Below, one piece after another: positions 38,449 to 48,273 of a stretch of DNA of 64,000 nt. Position 1 is the stretch's first letter, and each line of letters begins with the position of its first letter. The notes below the pieces were generated by a model. That model did not search any database. It was not told the origin of the DNA and saw nothing but the letters and a program-made list of their open reading frames with translations. The DNA is from Hirschia sp. (lineage in GTDB: Bacteria; Pseudomonadota; Alphaproteobacteria; Caulobacterales; Hyphomonadaceae): contig PAQI01000002.1 of assembly GCA_002709235.1 (NCBI GenBank), forward strand, positions 1 to 64,000. Direction: 5' to 3'. Position numbers and translations under genes: made by a program.

Positions 38449-39189
38449 GTGAGCATCATAGAAAATGACGTCGAACTGGCCATCCACCTTGCCGAAACGG
38501 CTGGCCAGATCCTGAAGACAGTAAGATCCAGCAAGTTGATCGAGGGAAAACCACTGGGAGGCGCTGGTGATGCCACCGCCAACCAGTTCCTCATCCATGC
38601 GCTCAAGCATCAGCGTCCTGATGACGGGCTGTTGTCGGAGGAATCCACTGACGACAAGGCGCGCCTTGAGCAGTCCCGCGTCTGGATTATCGATCCGGTC
38701 GATGGCACGCGCGAATATGGCGAGGAACGGGTCGACTGGGCGGTGCATATCGGGATGGCTATTGATGGGGTCGCCACAATTGGTGCGGTTGCCTTGCCGG
38801 GGATGAATCTTGTGCTGGATTCAGACAACCCGCCTGCTTTGCAGCCTATGCCGGAAACGCCGCGTATGCTGGTCTCTCGTTCACGACCTGCGGCGGAAGC
38901 CGTGGCAGTGGCTGAAAAGATCGGCGCGGAGCTTGTCGGCATGGGATCGGCCGGTGCCAAGGCAATGGCCGTGGTGCGTGGAGAGGCTGAAATCTATCTG
39001 CACACGGGCGGCCAATATGAATGGGACAGCTGCGCGCCAGTTGCTATTGCCCAGGCTGCTGGTCTTCACGTGACCCGCGTTGACGGATCGCCCATGCGTT
39101 ACAATCAGGAGGATGTCTACCTGCCGGACCTGCTGATCTGTCGCAAAGAGATCGCCGACAAGGTGGTCGCAGCCATCAAGACACTCTGA
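38449..39189 (+). CDS. cysQ: 3'(2'),5'-bisphosphate nucleotidase family protein
   Basis: 246 residues, inositol monophosphatase superfamily. It has LLSEESTDD near 62, the metal-binding WIIDPVDGTREY near 80-91 and the late WDSCAPVAIAQAAG motif. CysQ removes the 3'-phosphate of PAP left after PAPS use. It lies 12 bases after cysNC, with a GTG start, and closes the operon before a terminator. Context makes PAP the likely substrate. Confidence 0.88.
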   Translation: MSIIENDVELAIHLAETAGQILKTVRSSKLIEGKPLGGAGDATANQFLIHALKHQRPDDGLLSEESTDDKARLEQSRVWIIDPVDGTREYGEERVDWAVHIGMAIDGVATIGAVALPGMNLVLDSDNPPALQPMPETPRMLVSRSRPAAEAVAVAEKIGAELVGMGSAGAKAMAVVRGEAEIYLHTGGQYEWDSCAPVAIAQAAGLHVTRVDGSPMRYNQEDVYLPDLLICRKEIADKVVAAIKTL

Positions 39190-39214
39190 ACAGCCAATTG
39201 TTCAGGCAAGACCA

Positions 39215-39249
39215 GGGGATGCATGACTTGTCATCATGCGTCCCTTTTC
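39215..39249 (+). terminator. Rho-independent terminator of the cys operon
   Basis: GGGGATGCATGA and TCATcATGCGTCCC form a stem with one bulge, followed by TTTT. It lies just after cysQ and before the convergent mechanosensitive channel gene. Confidence 0.75.
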
Positions 39250-39268
39250 ATGTGTGGAAGATGACGGG

Positions 39269-40648
39269 TCAGTCGTCGTCCTTGACCATCTTCACCTGAA
39301 GTGTGGAGCCGGGCTGGATCAGGATTTCTTCCTGGCGCAGCGGAATATCGATGCCATGTTCCTTGAAGCGATCCCAGATCGCCAGCATCACGTCAGACCC
39401 CACATTGCTCACACCATTTTGCGGATCTGAAATCCAGAACCGCACTTCAAGTTCAACCGCCTCGTCACCAAATTCCATGACGAGACAATTGGGCTTTGGA
39501 TCTTTGAGCACGCGGTCAATCGCCCCGGCACCGTCGATCGCCAGCCCGACTGCCAGCTTGAGTTCGGTCTCATATTCCACCCGGATACGTCGCTTGATCC
39601 GGACCTTGTTGTCCGAATAGCTCCAGTTGACGACCTTGTTGGTCACCAATTGCTCATTCGGGATCAGGTGTTCCTTGCCATCGCGTGTAATGACGGATGC
39701 ATAGCGAAGACCTAAAGAGCGCACCACGCCATAGGTCTCGTCCACTTCGATGACATCATCCGGCTTGATTGAACGGTCAGTCAGCAGGATCACGCCGGAA
39801 ATGAAATTGGCGACGATCTGCTGCATCCCAAAACCGATACCCACACCCAGCGCACCACCAAGAACGGCAAGGCCACCCAGTGGTATGTTCAGGCTGGTCA
39901 GGGCCAGCAGAACCGCGCCAAAGATCAGTGCAACATGCACGGCATGGCCGATCAGAACTCGCAGAGAGGAATCGACACGCGGCAGGGTATCGATCCGCGA
40001 ACGCAGCTGTTTGGACAGCCATTGTGCGATATAGAGGAACAGACCGGAAAACAGGATCGCGCGGACGATCAGCGGAATCGTGATCATCGATCCACCGAAT
40101 GGCACGCCATTATTGTCAAGCCAGTTCAGGGTCGGGCCCAGCAGGCCGACAACGTTCAGGCCGGCAATGATCCAGGCCAGCCAGCTGACGGGTTTGCGAT
40201 ATTCGGCGGGCAGGAAGCTCGTCGCGGTGCGGATGATCAGCCATGCGGTTGCAAGCGAGGTGGCGATCCGAACAAAGGTTGCAGGCTGTCCAGCTCCCAT
40301 CATGGCAGTCTGCGCGACCCACATGCCGCATGCCCATAATAGCGGACGTACCAATTGCGGCAGTGTCGGTTCCAGCATGCGCCGCCAGTTATCCGGAAGC
40401 CGGGGCAGGCCCATCATCAACCATCGGCGAAAGCTCGGCGCGATCAGGACACCAATCAGGATCACGCCGATGATAACACTCAGCTGGATCAGGGATGCCG
40501 GGTGCAATAATTCTTCACGCACCCAGTCAAGCGCCGTTTGGCCGACTGACAGGACGCGTTCTCTCAGCGCGTCGATATCCAGACCACCTTCTTCATTCAA
40601 CAAGGTGGGTTGCGAGGCGGGCGTTTCCTGCATTTGTCTGAAAAACAT
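39269..40648 (-). CDS. MscS-family mechanosensitive channel
   Basis: About 459 residues. Several hydrophobic segments occupy the N-terminal half. The pore-lining TM3 and beta domain follow: GGALGVGIGFGMQQIVANFISGVILL near 250-275, DRSIKPDDVIEV, and VITRDGKEHLIPNEQLV. It releases solutes on hypo-osmotic shock. The start is uncertain: ATG 40648 lacks a clear ribosome-binding site, ATG 40633 and TTG 40675 are in frame. It converges on cysQ and is divergent from the GNAT gene. Confidence 0.9.
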   Translation of the reverse strand: MFFRQMQETPASQPTLLNEEGGLDIDALRERVLSVGQTALDWVREELLHPASLIQLSVIIGVILIGVLIAPSFRRWLMMGLPRLPDNWRRMLEPTLPQLVRPLLWACGMWVAQTAMMGAGQPATFVRIATSLATAWLIIRTATSFLPAEYRKPVSWLAWIIAGLNVVGLLGPTLNWLDNNGVPFGGSMITIPLIVRAILFSGLFLYIAQWLSKQLRSRIDTLPRVDSSLRVLIGHAVHVALIFGAVLLALTSLNIPLGGLAVLGGALGVGIGFGMQQIVANFISGVILLTDRSIKPDDVIEVDETYGVVRSLGLRYASVITRDGKEHLIPNEQLVTNKVVNWSYSDNKVRIKRRIRVEYETELKLAVGLAIDGAGAIDRVLKDPKPNCLVMEFGDEAVELEVRFWISDPQNGVSNVGSDVMLAIWDRFKEHGIDIPLRQEEILIQPGSTLQVKMVKDDD

Positions 40649-40964
40649 CGTGAAATTCAATGGAGCGCCCTTCAAGGTATTCTGCTGGATCTTTCTAATG
40701 CTTTTCCCGCATCAGAAAAGACACCCGGTTTGTCTTTATGGTCCGGCGTTGAGTGACCGTGCAAGATGAATTCCTTTGACAAGCGTTTCGCAAAATCATA
40801 TTGCACCGCCATTGCCAAGGCACATGGCCCGCCAGGGACATTGCAATGTGATGGATGGACACCGCAATGAACCGACGAGGAAGCATCTGATTATCTTTCC
40901 GCAAGGAAAGGCTTGCCCGGCGCATCTGCGTCGTTGTTGATTGTTTCCGTCAGGTTTATCGCTC

Positions 40965-41510
40965 ATGTCCTCCAGTTCGAAAGCTGCTGCTGCAGCGCTT
41001 CCTTATTCCATCATTGATGATGCTGAGCTCCACGACAATGCCGTGGAAGCGCTCTATGATCGGGCATTCGGACCGGGGCGTTTTGCCAAGACGGCCGAGC
41101 GCCTGCGTGAGGGGAATGACTGCCTGAAGCATTTGTCACGCCTTGCGGTGTCGGAGGGCGAGGTGATCGCTGCTGTCAGATTGTGGCCGCTCATGGTCGG
41201 TGATGTTCCCGGGGCCGTGTTTGTCGGGCCGGTCGCGGTGGATGAGGCCTTTCGCGGGTCATCCCTGGGGCTGGAGCTGACAGAACTTTGTCTGGAGGCC
41301 GCACAGAAGGATGGCTGGAAACTCGCCATTCTCATCGGTTCGGCGGACTATTTCGGTCGCATCGGCTTTACAAAAATTCCGACGCAGGATTATCCAATAC
41401 CGGGCTATGTACCCGAGGGACGTCTTCTGGCGCGTGAGCTGTCGGCGGGTGTACTTGCGGACATGCAGGGTCCGATCAGCGTCCCTCGCGACGCCAGGCC
41501 AGCATCATAA
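40965..41510 (+). CDS. GNAT-family N-acetyltransferase
   Basis: 181 residues. The acetyl-CoA loop FRGSSLGLELTELCLEAA lies near 98-115, and the SADYFGRIGFTKIP segment near 130-143 is typical of the YhbS-like subgroup. The acceptor is unknown. ATG 40965 is preferred over TTG 40941. The last 35 bases overlap, tail to tail, with the VWA-like gene on the other strand. Confidence 0.85.
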   Translation: MSSSSKAAAAALPYSIIDDAELHDNAVEALYDRAFGPGRFAKTAERLREGNDCLKHLSRLAVSEGEVIAAVRLWPLMVGDVPGAVFVGPVAVDEAFRGSSLGLELTELCLEAAQKDGWKLAILIGSADYFGRIGFTKIPTQDYPIPGYVPEGRLLARELSAGVLADMQGPISVPRDARPAS

Positions 41511-43521
41511 GCAAGATGGCAAGGCCCGCGCCGAGAAATCCCGGCAGCAAGGGCGTGGCCTGAGACGCTTTCACCGCATAGGCATCTCGTCGGCCAAGAC
41601 CTACCCATCCGCGACCCGCTGCATTGTTGCGTCCGGAAACCCAGCGAAGTTCGGGAAGACTGACATCATCTCCCACACCGATGCGCTGCACGCTGCCACC
41701 GGTTGTTTCAGCCAATGTCTCCATCACTTCTGTGCTTGAACGTACATCCACATATTCGCGTGGATTGGCCGGGCCATTCAAGGCCACGGTTGTATTGTCG
41801 CCAGCGCGTGCGGAATATAGTCCAAGCCGGGGCCCGGGGGTACGGGCTTCGAACAGACCAGGTGCCTTTTCTTCCCATTCCGCCTGAACCATCACATCAT
41901 CAGGATCTGTCACGGTCAGTCGCGGTGGACGATCATCAAGTGTGCGCAACTGGGCGACCATTTCATCGCCTTCGGAATGAAGCTCCAGCAGCTCTTCTTC
42001 CAGTTCGGGTTCCTTCATCAGCCAGTGCGCTGTGCGTCGGATAAGTTCCGAATAGGGGCCGCCATCATCGTAACCGCGTGCCCACAGCCATAGCTGGTCC
42101 GACATCAATGTCGCCACGCGGCCTTTCTCAACACGGTCGAGCACAAGCAGCGGCGCACCGTCATCTGCCTCCAGCAAGGTTTCACCGGAGAGGGTCCGTC
42201 CGCCCACATAGCGCGCCCAGGCCCCCCAGTCGGCCTCGTTTTCAAGACTGGCCGTAACCGTGTGGCGCTTGCCCAGATCAGTCCGTTCGATCTTGAATTC
42301 ATGCTCCACCACCTCTCCGGTTGGCCTGACCGGGAGGATGGATGCCAGCGGCGTGCGATAGATGGAAAACCGGTCGGCATAGGGTGGGCCGACAGCCACC
42401 AGCAGGGCTCCGCCATCTGCAACATAGCGCGCCAGATTGTCGAAATAACCCATCGGCAGGACATTGATCCGTCGATAGCGATCAAAGATCACCAGATCGA
42501 AATCCTGCAGTTTCTCAAGGAACAGCTCACGCGTCGGGAACGAGATCAGGGCCAGTTCCTCAATCGGCGTCGGGTCCTGTTTGTGCGGCGGTCGCAGAAT
42601 GGTGAAGTGAACCAGATCAACTGATGGGTCGGCCTTGAGCAAATCGCGCCATAGCCGTGCACCTGAGTGGGGTTCACCTGTGACCAGCAATACGCGCAGC
42701 CTGTCACGCACGCCGGAGACATTGGCTGCGGTGCGATTATTGGCAAGTGTCAGTTCATTGGCTCCGGCGGGCACTTCGACCACGATCAGATTCGAACCTC
42801 GACGAGGAATATCCAGAGAGATCACGGCGTCCACACCTGTCGGCACGCGGCGGCTGCGTAATGCCTCGCCATTGATGGACACATTCACGTCCACCATGGG
42901 TGTGGTGTCGTCCTCCACGCGCACTGTCAGGCTGGCGCGGTCGCCAACGATCCCGAAATTGGGCGCGGATACGATCTCGATCCTGCGGTCCTGTTCGTCC
43001 TCCTCACCGACGATCAGCCCGTGAATAGGGCCAAGCTGTTCGGCAATCTCGGGATCTTCCGGCAGGTCATGCACCTGGCCATCGGTAACGATCAGCGCGC
43101 CGCCAATGCGTTCACGTGGGGCGTCTGCCATTGCAGACAGCAAGGCGGCATAGACATCTGTCCCATCCGCGCCGGGATCAGTCTCTGCCACGCGCAATTC
43201 AACGCTGTCATCGGCTTCGAGCTTTTCGCGCAATGCATTATAGGCAGTCTCGGCGGCCTCATCACGACCGGCAAAGCGCATGCTTTCTGACCGGTCGCGG
43301 ATCAGGGCCACGATTTCCTTCAGCGGTTCGCGCTGTTCCTTCACCCATAATGGATTGGCGAGCGCCAGAAGCAGGAGGAGGAATGTCAGCGCCCGCATCA
43401 GCCATGCTCGCCCGCGCAGGACGAGATAGGCTCCCCATATCAGCAGGCATGCACATGCCAGTACGATCAGCAGAGGCAGAGGCACAAACGGATCAAAGGC
43501 GAGGCGAAAGGCTTCTGTCAC
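41476..43521 (-). CDS. Membrane protein with VWA-like and glutamine-amidotransferase-like domains
   Basis: 681 residues. Two N-terminal membrane segments (about 15-60) and one C-terminal segment (about 655-675) flank a large periplasmic part. Residues about 70-165 carry a complete MIDAS site (DRSES, GTDVY and VTDG), as in von Willebrand factor A domains. About 260-390 is a class I GATase-like fold (VLLVTGEPHSGARLW to YVADGGALLVAVGPP) without an evident catalytic Cys. It is the last gene of the moxR operon, overlapping the preceding gene by four bases (ATGA). Such operons are linked to cell-envelope integrity and chaperone-like assembly; the exact role is unknown. Confidence 0.8.
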   Translation of the reverse strand: MTEAFRLAFDPFVPLPLLIVLACACLLIWGAYLVLRGRAWLMRALTFLLLLLALANPLWVKEQREPLKEIVALIRDRSESMRFAGRDEAAETAYNALREKLEADDSVELRVAETDPGADGTDVYAALLSAMADAPRERIGGALIVTDGQVHDLPEDPEIAEQLGPIHGLIVGEEDEQDRRIEIVSAPNFGIVGDRASLTVRVEDDTTPMVDVNVSINGEALRSRRVPTGVDAVISLDIPRRGSNLIVVEVPAGANELTLANNRTAANVSGVRDRLRVLLVTGEPHSGARLWRDLLKADPSVDLVHFTILRPPHKQDPTPIEELALISFPTRELFLEKLQDFDLVIFDRYRRINVLPMGYFDNLARYVADGGALLVAVGPPYADRFSIYRTPLASILPVRPTGEVVEHEFKIERTDLGKRHTVTASLENEADWGAWARYVGGRTLSGETLLEADDGAPLLVLDRVEKGRVATLMSDQLWLWARGYDDGGPYSELIRRTAHWLMKEPELEEELLELHSEGDEMVAQLRTLDDRPPRLTVTDPDDVMVQAEWEEKAPGLFEARTPGPRLGLYSARAGDNTTVALNGPANPREYVDVRSSTEVMETLAETTGGSVQRIGVGDDVSLPELRWVSGRNNAAGRGWVGLGRRDAYAVKASQATPLLPGFLGAGLAILLMMLAWRREGR

Positions 43522-46319
43522 GGGCCGCGATCCTCCTGCGGCGCTGGCGTATCCTGATCATCTATGAGGGTTCTGACGCGGTTTCCGCTGGCATTGGATT
43601 CATCCATTTCCGCCTCTTCGTCCAGACGCTCCAGAAGGGCAGGCAGATGAACCTGGTCTTCCTTGTAATTGCCGGTCAGCACATACATGACCAGATTCAC
43701 GCCAAACCTGTAGGCCATTTCGCGCTGGTTCTCATCGCCGGACATCGGGAACATGGGCTCATAGTCATCATCAACCGCCCAGGCACCTGCCCAGTCGACC
43801 GATCCGATAAACAGGCGCGATACACCGTCGCCGCGCTGGGCTTCCGTACTGACGGCCGTGGACTCGATCCACAGGGGTTGTGATCCAAGTCGGCCTGGGA
43901 ACGCATCAATGAGGTAGAAGCTGCGGGTCAGCACATGATCGTCAGGTGCCGGGCGAAGCGGGGGAGCATTGAGCCCCTGAAGGATGGATTGCAGGCGCTG
44001 TGCTGGTGCCACGCCAGGTGTCGCGTCGGCAGTGTCAATCACCAAGGCACCGCCGGAGCGCATGTAATCGTTGAGCGCTTGCACCTGCTTGTCTGTCAGC
44101 GGCGCGCTTCCGCGTGGCGGGGAATAATAGATCATCGGGTAGAGCTCAAGCTCATCTTCGCCCAGCACAACCATATGCGGGTCAGCCGGTTCAACGGAGC
44201 TGCGTCGATAGAGTTGGTAGCTCAACCCCATCAGGCCCGCACGAGCCGTTTCATCGCGTCGACTATCACCGGTCTGGACATAGGCAAATCGCAGTTCCAG
44301 CGCAGCTTCGCGCTGTTTGGGCGTCATGTCATCGGCAAGCGCTTCAGGCGGCGTCATCAGCATGCCGCCAAACATAACGGTAGCGACCATCATGGCTGCG
44401 CGCGAGGTAAGTCCGGCAAGGCGTCCGGAAACGGCAAGCGCGACAATGGCATCAATCAGCAATAGCAGGAGCGCGCCGCCAATCAACCAGCTGTCCAGAC
44501 CCTTGCGTTGGGCAGATGCTGCATCCTCAATGACGGTCACACCTGCAGGCCACTGGCCAATAATATCGGGCGACAGAGTCCCTACATTCAGGGATCTGGA
44601 CCCCTGTGGTCCTGCATACAGGCCCGGCATGGTTGTGGGAGAAGGCAGGGCCGTTGCAAACTCTTCGGTTGGGATCGGCTTGGCGGTTGCCGGTGGCTGA
44701 GTCATGGCTCCCAAACCGTTGAGGATGCGAATAGGGGCCAGGCTGCCGCCTGTGTCGGTCCGTCTGGAGCCTCCCATCGCGCCAGAAATGGCTGAGCGCG
44801 TCAGCAATTGCGGGAAAACGCCCGAATAGGGCAGGTCGGACCAGTCGGTATTGGCGGTCACATGAAACAGGATCACTGCGCCGCGTCCGCGCGTTGCTGC
44901 CGTGACCAGCGGCGTACCATCCGCGAGACGCGCCCATGTATAGCGATCCAGATCGGGCTGGGGCTGGGCCAGCACTTGCCGCCTGACAAGCGCGTCCTCG
45001 GGTGGTGACAGACCATTGAACGGGCTCTCGGCAGGGAAAGCAGCAATCGTCTGCGGATCATCCCAGGCCAGTGCTCCGCCTAGCGCTCTTGCGGCGGGGC
45101 GCAGCGGTGTGGGTGTAAACTCATCGCCATTGGCGGCCAGAAGTGGCCCTGCAAACCGGATCAACGCGCCACCTTCCTCGATCCATGCAGACAATTTATC
45201 TGCAAGCTCACCTGTCAGATCTGAACGGTCGCCCAGGATGATGGCATCCGGGCGGGCATCCAGCATTTCCGACAATGGGCCCTCGATCAGGCGGGCGTCA
45301 TCTGCCAATGCCTTGCGTACATAGTAGAACTCTTCCAACAGAGGCTGAGGATTGTCGATCGGATCTGCCAGCGCGATGGTGGGTGCTTGTGCGGCATCGT
45401 CCCACAGCCAGACTGCGCCTGCGCCTTCTACACCCAGAATCCGAAATCGTGCCACGCGATTAAGGGCTGCGGATGGCAATTTGAACTGCACCTGTGTCGT
45501 CAGGTCATCCTTGGCAAATACGGCATCGGCGCTGGCAATAGCGGCCCCCTCACGGCTTTCTGCTGAGATGGTTGCCTCTAGTTCGGTGTCGGATCTGGTG
45601 CGGCGAACAGAGACCAAAGCACCATCAGGAGAAAACCGTGCCTCGGAAATTGCATAGGCACCTCGCGGCGCAAAGGGACGGATCTCCAGAGGGGCCAGAG
45701 CCTTGAGACCCGCCATGAAGTCTCGCGCCTGACCGTGATTCATACCGTCGGACACCCAGATGATACGGGCAGGGCGCTGATCACCCTGCCGGATCAATTC
45801 AAGCGCGGCGCTACGATCAGGCATCCATGGTACCGGGCGGGCAGACTGGATCTGACGACGTGCATCATTGGCCTGCATCAGATCGCTCGGTTCGGCGGGA
45901 ATTTCCTTTGGCGCGGTGAACAGTAATTGCACACCCAGCCCATCTTCGGCCGCGTCGTCAGCTGCAGAGATCGCGGTGCGGCTGATTTCACGCCAGCGCG
46001 GTGCGGAGGTCCAGCCATCATCAATGACGATCATGACCGGGCCAGCGGTCGCCACCGCTGAAATCTCTGGCATGATGGAAGGCCGCGCAAACCCAAGAAT
46101 TGCCAGGGCAGCAGCTGCAAAACGAAGCGCGATGATCCACCAGGGGGTCTTGTCCGGCGTTTCTTCGCGCGGGTCCAGATCTTCCATCAGGGCAAGAGAG
46201 GGTAGTTCGGCGCTTTGGGGTTCTGGCGGCGTTGCACGCAACAGCCACCAGATGATCGGCAATGCCAGCAGCCCCAGCAGCGCGAAGGGCTGCGCAAACA
46301 GAAGTGGCCCAAGCGACAT
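43518..46319 (-). CDS. BatA-N-terminal / DUF4159 domain membrane protein
   Basis: 933 residues. The N-terminus has the paired membrane segments of BatA-type aerotolerance proteins (FAQPFALLGLLALPIIWWLL, then a second near 62-80). A VWA-like region follows, and further membrane segments lie near 618-655. The C-terminal ~210 residues fit DUF4159: FAYVQTGDSRRDETARAGL, YPMIYYSPPRG, then YMRSGGALVIDT. It starts at the last base of the DUF58 gene stop and overlaps the next gene, so four genes are one transcript. Function is not established for the family. Confidence 0.85.
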   Translation of the reverse strand: MSLGPLLFAQPFALLGLLALPIIWWLLRATPPEPQSAELPSLALMEDLDPREETPDKTPWWIIALRFAAAALAILGFARPSIMPEISAVATAGPVMIVIDDGWTSAPRWREISRTAISAADDAAEDGLGVQLLFTAPKEIPAEPSDLMQANDARRQIQSARPVPWMPDRSAALELIRQGDQRPARIIWVSDGMNHGQARDFMAGLKALAPLEIRPFAPRGAYAISEARFSPDGALVSVRRTRSDTELEATISAESREGAAIASADAVFAKDDLTTQVQFKLPSAALNRVARFRILGVEGAGAVWLWDDAAQAPTIALADPIDNPQPLLEEFYYVRKALADDARLIEGPLSEMLDARPDAIILGDRSDLTGELADKLSAWIEEGGALIRFAGPLLAANGDEFTPTPLRPAARALGGALAWDDPQTIAAFPAESPFNGLSPPEDALVRRQVLAQPQPDLDRYTWARLADGTPLVTAATRGRGAVILFHVTANTDWSDLPYSGVFPQLLTRSAISGAMGGSRRTDTGGSLAPIRILNGLGAMTQPPATAKPIPTEEFATALPSPTTMPGLYAGPQGSRSLNVGTLSPDIIGQWPAGVTVIEDAASAQRKGLDSWLIGGALLLLLIDAIVALAVSGRLAGLTSRAAMMVATVMFGGMLMTPPEALADDMTPKQREAALELRFAYVQTGDSRRDETARAGLMGLSYQLYRRSSVEPADPHMVVLGEDELELYPMIYYSPPRGSAPLTDKQVQALNDYMRSGGALVIDTADATPGVAPAQRLQSILQGLNAPPLRPAPDDHVLTRSFYLIDAFPGRLGSQPLWIESTAVSTEAQRGDGVSRLFIGSVDWAGAWAVDDDYEPMFPMSGDENQREMAYRFGVNLVMYVLTGNYKEDQVHLPALLERLDEEAEMDESNASGNRVRTLIDDQDTPAPQEDRGP

Positions 46320-47185
46320 CAGTTCGCGGCCTCCAGTACCAGCGCATTCAACTGGGCGAGTACAGGTGAGGGAGCGTCATTCGTCTTGTGTGTGATCAGT
46401 CTCCAACCCAGCTCGGCAGCAATGTCAGACAGGTCCTGACGACGCTGATTGAAGCGTTCCAGATAGTCGGATCGGATATTTTCCGCGCGGCCGATCAGCC
46501 GACTGGTCTTTGCGCCGGGCAGGGAAAATCGCACACGGCCTTCAAAAGGATATTCTGCCTCAGCCGGGTCTGCGATGGCCAACAGTGCACCATACCGGTT
46601 GCGACCTGCAAGTTCGGTCAATCGACTGCGCCAGTCTTCGAGTGGTGTATAGAAATCGGAGGCGATCAAAACAGTCGCCGGGTCCTTGTTGGGCTTGGGA
46701 AAGGCTGATGCGCCCTCAAGGCCCCACAGGTCTTCGGCCATGCGCATGGGGGCACGTTGGCCATTGACCGGATTGCGTGGTCCGCCAAGTGCGCCGCATC
46801 TTTCACCGGCACGGGCCAACTGGCTGGCGAACGCCATGAACAGGATCGCAGCACGGTCAGCCTTGGTGGAGGTGGTGGGGGATGAACGCCAGTGAAAACC
46901 GGGCGAGGGGTCAATCCAGAACAGGAAGCTGCGCGCAGTTTCCAGCTCGGTTTCGCGCACAAACAGCCGGTCCCCGCGAGCGGATCGGCGCCAGTCTATG
47001 CGCGTCGAACCATCCTCGGCATTGTAATTGCGATATTGCCAGAAATCCTCTCCTGTCCCTGCACGCCGTCGACCTGCCGCCCCAGGATGTGCAGCCGATG
47101 CCTCACCCGCACGCGGTGACAGGCGTGGCGCAGCAGCGGCAAGCGCTTCAGCCTCGGCTTTCAGTGTGGGCAGGGATGTACGCAT
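46319..47185 (-). CDS. DUF58 domain protein
   Basis: 288 residues. It carries the DUF58 hallmark RRRAGTGEDFWQYRNYNAED and RIDWRRSARGD near 38-71, followed by a VWA-like fold (LFWIDPSPGFHW, VLIASDFYTPLEDW). DUF58 proteins are partners of MoxR ATPases. It begins four bases after moxR and shares one base with the next gene. Confidence 0.92.
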   Translation of the reverse strand: MRTSLPTLKAEAEALAAAAPRLSPRAGEASAAHPGAAGRRRAGTGEDFWQYRNYNAEDGSTRIDWRRSARGDRLFVRETELETARSFLFWIDPSPGFHWRSSPTTSTKADRAAILFMAFASQLARAGERCGALGGPRNPVNGQRAPMRMAEDLWGLEGASAFPKPNKDPATVLIASDFYTPLEDWRSRLTELAGRNRYGALLAIADPAEAEYPFEGRVRFSLPGAKTSRLIGRAENIRSDYLERFNQRRQDLSDIAAELGWRLITHKTNDAPSPVLAQLNALVLEAAN

Positions 47186-47189
47186 TCAG

Positions 47190-48239
47190 TTACAGGGTCG
47201 ATATCTTCACAAGGTCAGCAATCAGTTGCTTGAGCGTGGGGGCAGTACCGGTTGGGTCATAGGACATCGCCATCCGGTGGCTGAGTGCAGGTTCGGCCAG
47301 CGCTTCCACATCATCAATCGAAGGTGCCAGACGACCGCGCAGTAGCGCACGTGCGCGTGAGGCGAGCATCAGTGCCTGACCAGCGCGCGGGCTCGGTCCC
47401 CATTCGACGCGTTGCTTGACGCGGGTATCGGTGGATTGTTCGGGCCGCGCTTCGCGAACCAGCCTTACAACGGCATCCAGCACTTTTTCCGGCACAGGCA
47501 TCTGGCGCACCAATTGCTGGATATTGATCAGCCTCTCGGCATCCAGAGCTGGCACGACATTCACAGCCTCCGCACCGGTCGTCTCGATCAGGATACGGCG
47601 TTCGGTATCGGCATCAGGATATTCAACATCGATTTTCAGCAGGAACCGGTCCAGCTGGGCTTCCGGCAGGGGATATGTGCCTTCCTGCTCGATGGGGTTT
47701 TGTGTTGCCAGCACATGGAAGGGTTTTGGCAGGTCGTAATGGACGCCTGCCACCGTGATCTGACGCTCCTGCATCGCTTGCAGAAGTGCCGATTGGGTAC
47801 GCGGGCTGGCGCGGTTGATTTCGTCCGCCATCAGCAATCGCGTAAAGATCGGGCCCTGAATGAAACGGAAGGACCGGTCGCCATCAGACGATTCATCCAT
47901 GACCTCGGACCCCAGAATGTCGCCGGGCATGAGGTCTGGTGTGAACTGAATGCGTTTGGTGTCCAGTCCCAGGGCGGTCGCGCTGGTTTCCACAAGGCGG
48001 GTCTTGGCCAGGCCGGGCGCACCGATCAGCAAGGCGTGGCCGCCTGCCAATACGCTGCAAAGGACAAGCTCGATCACACGGTCCTGACCGAATACGGCCT
48101 TGCCGATTTCGGATTTGACCTGGTCAAGCGCGGCGATTGCGCTATCTGCCTGAGCAACCGGGTCGGATGCGCTGGGCTGTGATACATCACCTGCAGGTGT
48201 GCTGGATTCGGGGACGGGCGCGTTTTCGGCTTCACTCAT
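47190..48239 (-). CDS. MoxR-family AAA+ ATPase
   Basis: About 349 residues. Walker A is GAPGLAKTRL near 76-85; Walker B is LLMADEINRASPRTQSALL; sensor 1 is HVLATQNPIEQEGTYPLPEAQLDRFLL. MoxR ATPases act as chaperones for VWA/DUF58 partners, which follow in the same operon. ATG 48239 is preferred over TTG 48248. The gene is divergent from the DUF1285 gene, with about 35 bases between starts. Confidence 0.93.
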   Translation of the reverse strand: MSEAENAPVPESSTPAGDVSQPSASDPVAQADSAIAALDQVKSEIGKAVFGQDRVIELVLCSVLAGGHALLIGAPGLAKTRLVETSATALGLDTKRIQFTPDLMPGDILGSEVMDESSDGDRSFRFIQGPIFTRLLMADEINRASPRTQSALLQAMQERQITVAGVHYDLPKPFHVLATQNPIEQEGTYPLPEAQLDRFLLKIDVEYPDADTERRILIETTGAEAVNVVPALDAERLINIQQLVRQMPVPEKVLDAVVRLVREARPEQSTDTRVKQRVEWGPSPRAGQALMLASRARALLRGRLAPSIDDVEALAEPALSHRMAMSYDPTGTAPTLKQLIADLVKISTL

Positions 48240-48273
48240 GTGATTCAAATACCTATGTCAGTGAGGCGATAGC

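Noticed and set aside
37960-38748. 262-codon minus-strand frame
   Set aside because: It is antisense to the APS-kinase end of cysNC and to cysQ.
47412-48182. 256-codon plus-strand frame
   Set aside because: It lies opposite moxR, whose Walker motifs are clear; the antisense product has no known features.
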